Positions 15,531 to 19,175 of a stretch of DNA of 19,175 nucleotides are shown one piece after another. How positions within the stretch are numbered: the stretch's first letter is position 1; each line of letters begins with the position of its first letter. The notes beneath the pieces were generated by a model. It made no database searches, was not told where the DNA came from, and saw only the letters and a program-made list of their open reading frames with translations. A program made the translations under genes and the position numbers. Location: NCBI GenBank assembly GCA_042091035.1, contig JBELIG010000043.1, positions 1-19,175 of the forward strand, read 5' to 3'. The DNA comes from AM-2324 sp042091035. GTDB lineage: Bacteria; Bacteroidota; Bacteroidia; Chitinophagales; Saprospiraceae.

Positions 15531-16297
15531 AGAAAATCAATGTAACAGCAGTTTCATACCTGAATACAAAACCTTTCTTGTTTGGATTGATCTCAAAGAA
15601 TTGGGATTCTAATCTAAATATAAAGCTTGATATTCCCTCTGCATGCGCAAAAAAGTTAAATGACGGAAAAGCAGATATCGGGCTTATACCGGTAGCAGCA
15701 CTTCTTGATAATCCGGACTTAAAGGTTATTTCTTCCTATTGTATAGGTAGCGATGGCCCCGTTCGAACCGTAGCTATATTTGCTGATCAAGAAATTCATA
15801 CACTAAAAAGAATTTATCTTGATTTCCATTCAAGAACTTCTGTTCAATTGGCTCGTATCTTATTGGAGCAATATTGGAAAGTTGATGTAGAGCTATTGCC
15901 TGCAGAGAAAGGATTTATGGATGAGATAGGTGGAGATACTGGAGCTTTAGTTATTGGTGACCGTACCATTGAATTAGAGCATAAACATCCGTATATCTAT
16001 GATCTTTCAGAAGCATGGAAGACGTGGAAAGGTCAACCTTTTGTTTTTGCAGTTTGGGTGAGTCGCATAGATTTAGATGCACATTTTGTAACTAAATTCA
16101 ATGAGGCTCTTGCTTTAGGTGTTCGAGAAATTGATCGGTTGATATATCTTATGCCTCCAATGTCTGAGGGCTTTGACATCCGAGAGTATTTTACCAAGCA
16201 TATATCCTATGAACTTGATGAAGCAAAGCGAAAAGCTCTGAAAGAATTTCTATCGCTTATCAGCGATGGATCATATAATTTGAAATTTCTACAATAA
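15527..16297 (+). CDS. mqnA: Chorismate dehydratase
   Basis: This encodes a 256-residue enzyme for the first committed step of the futalosine pathway, converting chorismate to 3-[(1-carboxyvinyl)oxy]benzoate, the substrate of MqnE. It has the periplasmic-binding-protein-like fold of the MqnA/MqnD family. The N-terminal motif VSYLNTKPF (9-17), KADIGLIPVAAL (48-59), IGSDGPVRTV (73-82), LDFHSRTSVQLARIL (98-112) and ALVIGDRTIEL (140-150) distinguish MqnA from MqnD. There is no signal peptide, consistent with a cytosolic enzyme. The start codon overlaps the stop of the phosphatase gene by 4 nt, indicating translational coupling. The genes for the remaining steps (mqnB/mtnN-type nucleosidase, mqnC, mqnD) are not in this window. 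Confidence 0.92.
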   Translation: MKKINVTAVSYLNTKPFLFGLISKNWDSNLNIKLDIPSACAKKLNDGKADIGLIPVAALLDNPDLKVISSYCIGSDGPVRTVAIFADQEIHTLKRIYLDFHSRTSVQLARILLEQYWKVDVELLPAEKGFMDEIGGDTGALVIGDRTIELEHKHPYIYDLSEAWKTWKGQPFVFAVWVSRIDLDAHFVTKFNEALALGVREIDRLIYLMPPMSEGFDIREYFTKHISYELDEAKRKALKEFLSLISDGSYNLKFLQ

Positions 16298-16306
16298 GCT
16301 ATAATT

Positions 16307-16843
16307 ATGGATTCTATTATTCTTGGAGGTGGATGTTTTTGGTGTTTAGAGGCCGTTTATCAAAGGATGGAAGGCGTTATATCTGTTCAATCTGGCTATG
16401 CAGGTGGCCTTGCAGAAACAGCTAATTACGAAGCTGTTTGTTCAGGCTTGACAGATCATGTTGAGGTTGTAAAGGTTAATTTTGATAGTGCTATCTGTAA
16501 GTTGGAGGATGTGCTAGAAGTATTCTGGACCATTCATGATCCAACAACGCCAAATCGTCAAGGAAATGATGTTGGACCGCAGTATAGATCTGCTATATTT
16601 TATTCAAATGTACAAGAAAAAGAACTTGCAGAAAAGAGTATAAGAGACATAGCGACTGCACTTTATGATCATCCCGTAGTTACGGAATTACTGCCGCTTG
16701 AGATATTATATCCAGCTGAAGATTATCATCAAGATTATTTTATACGCACTGGAAACCGAAATCCTTATTGTACATTTGTTGTGAACCCCAAGGTTCAGAA
16801 ATTTAAAAAATCATTTGCAGATAAATGGAAAAAAGATCTATAA
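16307..16843 (+). CDS. msrA: Peptide methionine-S-sulfoxide reductase
   Basis: This encodes a 178-residue MsrA that reduces the S epimer of methionine sulfoxide in proteins. The catalytic block is GGGCFWCLEAVYQRMEGV (nucleophile C10, second Cys C13), followed by SGYAGG, the FWTIHDPTTPNRQGNDVGPQYRS substrate-pocket region and EDYHQDYF near the C-terminus. A further Cys in NPYCTF could be involved in recycling. No signal peptide is present, so it is cytosolic. No MsrB domain is fused to it. It lies 9 nt after mqnA and overlaps the next gene by 19 nt, so it belongs to the same operon. Its place next to menaquinone genes may reflect shared redox needs, but that is speculation. Confidence 0.93.
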   Translation: MDSIILGGGCFWCLEAVYQRMEGVISVQSGYAGGLAETANYEAVCSGLTDHVEVVKVNFDSAICKLEDVLEVFWTIHDPTTPNRQGNDVGPQYRSAIFYSNVQEKELAEKSIRDIATALYDHPVVTELLPLEILYPAEDYHQDYFIRTGNRNPYCTFVVNPKVQKFKKSFADKWKKDL

Positions 16844-17808
16844 AAGCACTCGTACTAAAAGCATTCAACACTTATCCAGCCATTGGTGAACTTGAATTAC
16901 CATCCCTTAATGAAGGAATGGCTGAGATTGAAGTCAAAGCTGTGGCATTGAATAGGAGGGATTATTATATCACGCAGGGATTATATCCAGGTGTTGAATT
17001 TCCAGTAGTCCTCGGTTCTGATGTCTCTGGGATCTTTAAGAATGAGGAAGTTATTGTGAATCCAAATATAGATTGGGGCGCTAATGAAGCTGTGCAAAGT
17101 GATGCTTATCATATACTGGGTATGCCTAGTTGGGGTGGTATGGCTCAATATGTTCAAGTTGCAAAAGATAGAATTCATCCAAAACCAGCTCATCTATCCC
17201 TTGAAGAGGCTTCAGCCCTTCCTTTAGCTGGGCTTACTGCTTTTCGTGCTATAAAAACAAAGGGGAACTGCAAGGCTGGAGAGAAGGTTTTAATCAATGG
17301 TATCGGTGGAGGAGTAGCAACCTTTGCGTTTCAATTTGCCTTGGCCATGGGAGCAGAGGTCTATGTGACTTCGGGTTCTGAGGAAAAGTTGAATAAGGCA
17401 CTTGAAATGGGAGCGAAAGGTACAGCGAATTATAAAACGGAGAATTGGCATAAACAACTGGCTAAGGATAGTGGAGGCTTTGACTTGATCATTGATTCTG
17501 CAGGCGGAAAAGGATTTGCCAATCTAGCAAAGTTGTGTCGACCAGCAGCGCGCATTGTTTTTTACGGTGGTACGCGAGGTAAAATTGAAGGATTGAGTCC
17601 GCAGATTCTTTTCTGGCGACAGGTTACCGTAATGGGCACTACCATGGGTTCAGATAAGGACTTTGAGGATATGCTTGCCTTTGTAAATACGCATAAGATC
17701 AAACCTGTCATAGACTCGGTATTTGATTGGAAGGAGTCTGATCATGCTTTTGAAATTCTTAAAGCCTCTTCACAAATGGGAAAGGTAGTTCTCCGAGTTG
17801 GAGAATAG
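16825..17808 (+). CDS. Zinc-independent MDR-family NAD(P)H oxidoreductase (quinone oxidoreductase-like)
   Basis: This encodes a 327-residue medium-chain dehydrogenase/reductase. It has a GroES-like N-terminal catalytic domain (ALNRRDYYITQGLYPG, LGSDVSGIF) and a Rossmann domain with the nucleotide motif INGIGGGVATFAFQFA (157-172), then SGSEEKLNKALEMGA and FDLIIDSAGG. The GHE motif and the four-Cys structural zinc lobe of alcohol dehydrogenases are absent, so it resembles quinone oxidoreductase or enoyl-reductase branches despite the frequent label zinc-binding dehydrogenase. Its substrate is unknown. It overlaps msrA by 19 nt in another frame and is the last gene before a terminator, which makes it the end of the mqnE-led operon. 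Confidence 0.85.
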   Translation: MEKRSIKALVLKAFNTYPAIGELELPSLNEGMAEIEVKAVALNRRDYYITQGLYPGVEFPVVLGSDVSGIFKNEEVIVNPNIDWGANEAVQSDAYHILGMPSWGGMAQYVQVAKDRIHPKPAHLSLEEASALPLAGLTAFRAIKTKGNCKAGEKVLINGIGGGVATFAFQFALAMGAEVYVTSGSEEKLNKALEMGAKGTANYKTENWHKQLAKDSGGFDLIIDSAGGKGFANLAKLCRPAARIVFYGGTRGKIEGLSPQILFWRQVTVMGTTMGSDKDFEDMLAFVNTHKIKPVIDSVFDWKESDHAFEILKASSQMGKVVLRVGE

Positions 17809-17842
17809 TCAATTTTATAGCATTCAAAAGCTTAAAGATTCA

Positions 17843-17881
17843 ATAAAAGGTATTTGCTTAAGTAAATGCCTTATTTTTTTT
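17843..17881 (+). terminator. Terminator closing the mqn operon
   Basis: Bases 17847-17858 pair with 17861-17872 (two G-T pairs; loop closed by the central TTAA), followed by a T-run at 17874-17881. It lies between the MDR gene and the thiolase gene and implies separate transcription of the latter. Confidence 0.75.
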
Positions 17882-17918
17882 AGTTTTACGAAAAATATAA
17901 CTAGCCAAATATTATAAG

Positions 17919-19097
17919 ATGAAAAACGTATATATCGTTTCAGCGGTTCGTACTCCAATCGGTAGCTTCGGTGGTCAATTTGCCGGAGTTTCTGCCACTA
18001 AGTTAGGAGCAGCTGCTATAAAAGGTGCATTAGAAAAAGGGAATGTTCCTGCAGACCAGGTAGAGGAGGTTTTTATGGGTAACGTACTGTCTGCAAATCT
18101 TGGACAGGCTCCAGCAAGACAGGCAGCTATCTTTGCCGGTCTTTCCAACACAGTTCCATGTACTACAGTAAATAAAGTGTGTTCTTCTGGTGCAAAAGCA
18201 ATCATGTTTGCTGCGCAATCTATCATGCTTGGTGATAAGGACGTTGTTGTAGCAGGTGGTATGGAGAATATGTCTCAAGTACCTTACTATATGCCTAAGG
18301 CGCGTTATGGACAGAGATACGGACATGGCCAACTAAACGATGGTTTAGTTCTTGACGGTCTTACCGATGTATATAATCAATCCTTGATGGGAGTTTGTGC
18401 AGATGCTACTGCAAGTAAATTTGATATTTCAAGAGAAGAGCAAGATGCCTTCGCTATTCAGTCTTATACAAGAACAGCTGCAGCTACAGAAGCTGGTAGT
18501 TTTGCAGCGGAAATAGTACCCGTAGAAGTGCCTCAACGCAGAGGTGATGCTTTGGTGGTTGATACCGACGAAGAATATAAGAAAGTTAAGTTTGAGAAGA
18601 TTCCTGCTCTAAGAGCTGCCTTTTCGAAAGAAGGTACAGTGACTGCTGCAAATGCTTCTACTATCAATGACGGAGCATCTGCATTGGTGTTGATGTCTGA
18701 AGAAAAAATGAATGAACTAGGTCTTAAGCCATTGGCAAAGATCCTTGCTTTTGCTGATGCAGCGCATGAGCCAGAGTGGTTTACTACTGCTCCTCCAGTA
18801 GCTGCAAGAAAAGCATTGGATAAGGCAGGTTTGAAGACGGAGGATATGGACTTATTCGAGGTGAATGAAGCCTTTTCTGTGGTAACCATGGCTTTCAATA
18901 AAGAAATGGGTATTTCAGAAGATAAGGTCAATGTAAATGGTGGTGCTGTTTCTCTTGGTCACCCACTGGGTACTTCAGGAGCACGTATCGTAACGACATT
19001 GGTACATGCCTTAGCTCAAAATAACGGAAAATATGGACTTGCAGCAATCTGTAATGGTGGAGGAGGAGCTTCTTCGCTGATTGTGGAGCGCGTATAG
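17919..19097 (+). CDS. Acetyl-CoA C-acetyltransferase (thiolase)
   Basis: This encodes a complete 392-residue thiolase that condenses or cleaves acetoacetyl-CoA and related 3-ketoacyl-CoAs. The nucleophilic Cys is C88 in NKVCSSGAKA; the second active-site block is NGGAVSLGHPLGTSGARI with H348, and the third is CNGGGGASSL with C378. NEAF (about 316-319) completes the set. This spacing is almost identical to classical biosynthetic thiolases of about 392 residues. No beta-oxidation multienzyme gene is adjacent, so whether it serves fatty-acid or amino-acid breakdown, ketone metabolism or a biosynthetic route cannot be decided here. It is flanked by terminators on both sides and is likely monocistronic. 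Confidence 0.93.
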   Translation: MKNVYIVSAVRTPIGSFGGQFAGVSATKLGAAAIKGALEKGNVPADQVEEVFMGNVLSANLGQAPARQAAIFAGLSNTVPCTTVNKVCSSGAKAIMFAAQSIMLGDKDVVVAGGMENMSQVPYYMPKARYGQRYGHGQLNDGLVLDGLTDVYNQSLMGVCADATASKFDISREEQDAFAIQSYTRTAAATEAGSFAAEIVPVEVPQRRGDALVVDTDEEYKKVKFEKIPALRAAFSKEGTVTAANASTINDGASALVLMSEEKMNELGLKPLAKILAFADAAHEPEWFTTAPPVAARKALDKAGLKTEDMDLFEVNEAFSVVTMAFNKEMGISEDKVNVNGGAVSLGHPLGTSGARIVTTLVHALAQNNGKYGLAAICNGGGGASSLIVERV

Positions 19098-19120
19098 GAA
19101 TTATAAAATAAAAACTTCGC

Positions 19121-19147
19121 AAGGGACTGATTTTCAGTCCCTTTTTT
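19121..19147 (+). terminator. Rho-independent terminator after the thiolase gene
   Basis: AAGGGACTGA (19121-19130) pairs perfectly with 19134-19143 around a TTT loop and runs into six Ts. It lies 24 nt after the thiolase stop. The last 28 bases of the window show nothing else. Confidence 0.9.
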
Positions 19148-19175
19148 GTTTAACACTAAGTTTAAATTGGTCGGT

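Noticed and set aside
16825..17808. Zinc-dependent alcohol dehydrogenase identity for the MDR gene
   Set aside because: The GHE motif and the Cys-rich structural zinc lobe are absent, so a zinc-dependent assignment is not supported.
18533..18931. 132-codon minus-strand reading frame within the thiolase gene
   Set aside because: It lies fully opposite a strongly supported thiolase with complete catalytic motifs, and its translation shows no family resemblance; it is a shadow of codon bias.
1..19175. CRISPR array, tRNA, insertion sequence or prophage content
   Set aside because: No direct-repeat series, cloverleaf-like sequence, transposase or phage protein could be seen in the readable sequence.

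Overview
This AT-rich 19.2 kb window looks like a chromosomal segment of a member of the Bacteroidota. The supporting signs are a TonB-dependent receptor with a carboxypeptidase-D-like N-terminal domain, a DUF5689 surface lipoprotein, a secreted enzyme with a C-terminal type IX secretion (T9SS) sorting domain, several lipoproteins, and exact TAnnTTTG-type -7 promoter elements. Menaquinone is made by the futalosine route (mqnA, mqnE and an mqnP-like prenyltransferase are present). This points away from typical Flavobacteriaceae and towards Saprospiria, Cytophagia, Chitinophagia or related lineages; that placement is inference.

Layout. Bases 1-2233 hold the 3' part of a PolX/PHP-family gene and a small lipoprotein gene, closed by a strong bidirectional terminator. 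A minus-strand gene fragment (2236-2391) then runs into a 100-N assembly gap (2392-2491). Next come a DUF1573 lipoprotein gene and the mqnP-like gene, each followed by a terminator. From 4042 to 11616 lies what I consider the most interesting block. A secreted endonuclease/exonuclease/phosphatase-family enzyme is transcribed divergently from a TonB-dependent receptor gene, which is followed by a DUF5689 OB-fold lipoprotein and a secreted two-HKD phospholipase-D-like enzyme with its own OB-fold module and T9SS tail. Together these resemble a surface system that cuts phosphodiester-containing polymers, possibly extracellular DNA or RNA, and imports the products.

The second half is mostly housekeeping. 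trmN6 (tRNA methyltransferase) converges with a minus-strand pair, a small HTH-like protein and a family 2 glycosyltransferase. Divergent from the glycosyltransferase is a tight plus-strand operon: mqnE, a histidine phosphatase, mqnA, msrA and a zinc-independent MDR oxidoreductase, ending at a terminator near 17880. The window closes with a complete acetyl-CoA C-acetyltransferase gene and its terminator. No tRNA, rRNA, CRISPR array, insertion sequence or phage gene was seen.

The points most worth checking are the putative nucleic-acid scavenging locus with OB folds shared by neighbouring genes, the PolX protein whose polymerase site looks dead while its PHP nuclease site is intact, a perfect inverted repeat in the mqnE leader, a terminator-like inverted repeat inside trmN6, and an unassigned phosphatase gene inside the mqn operon.
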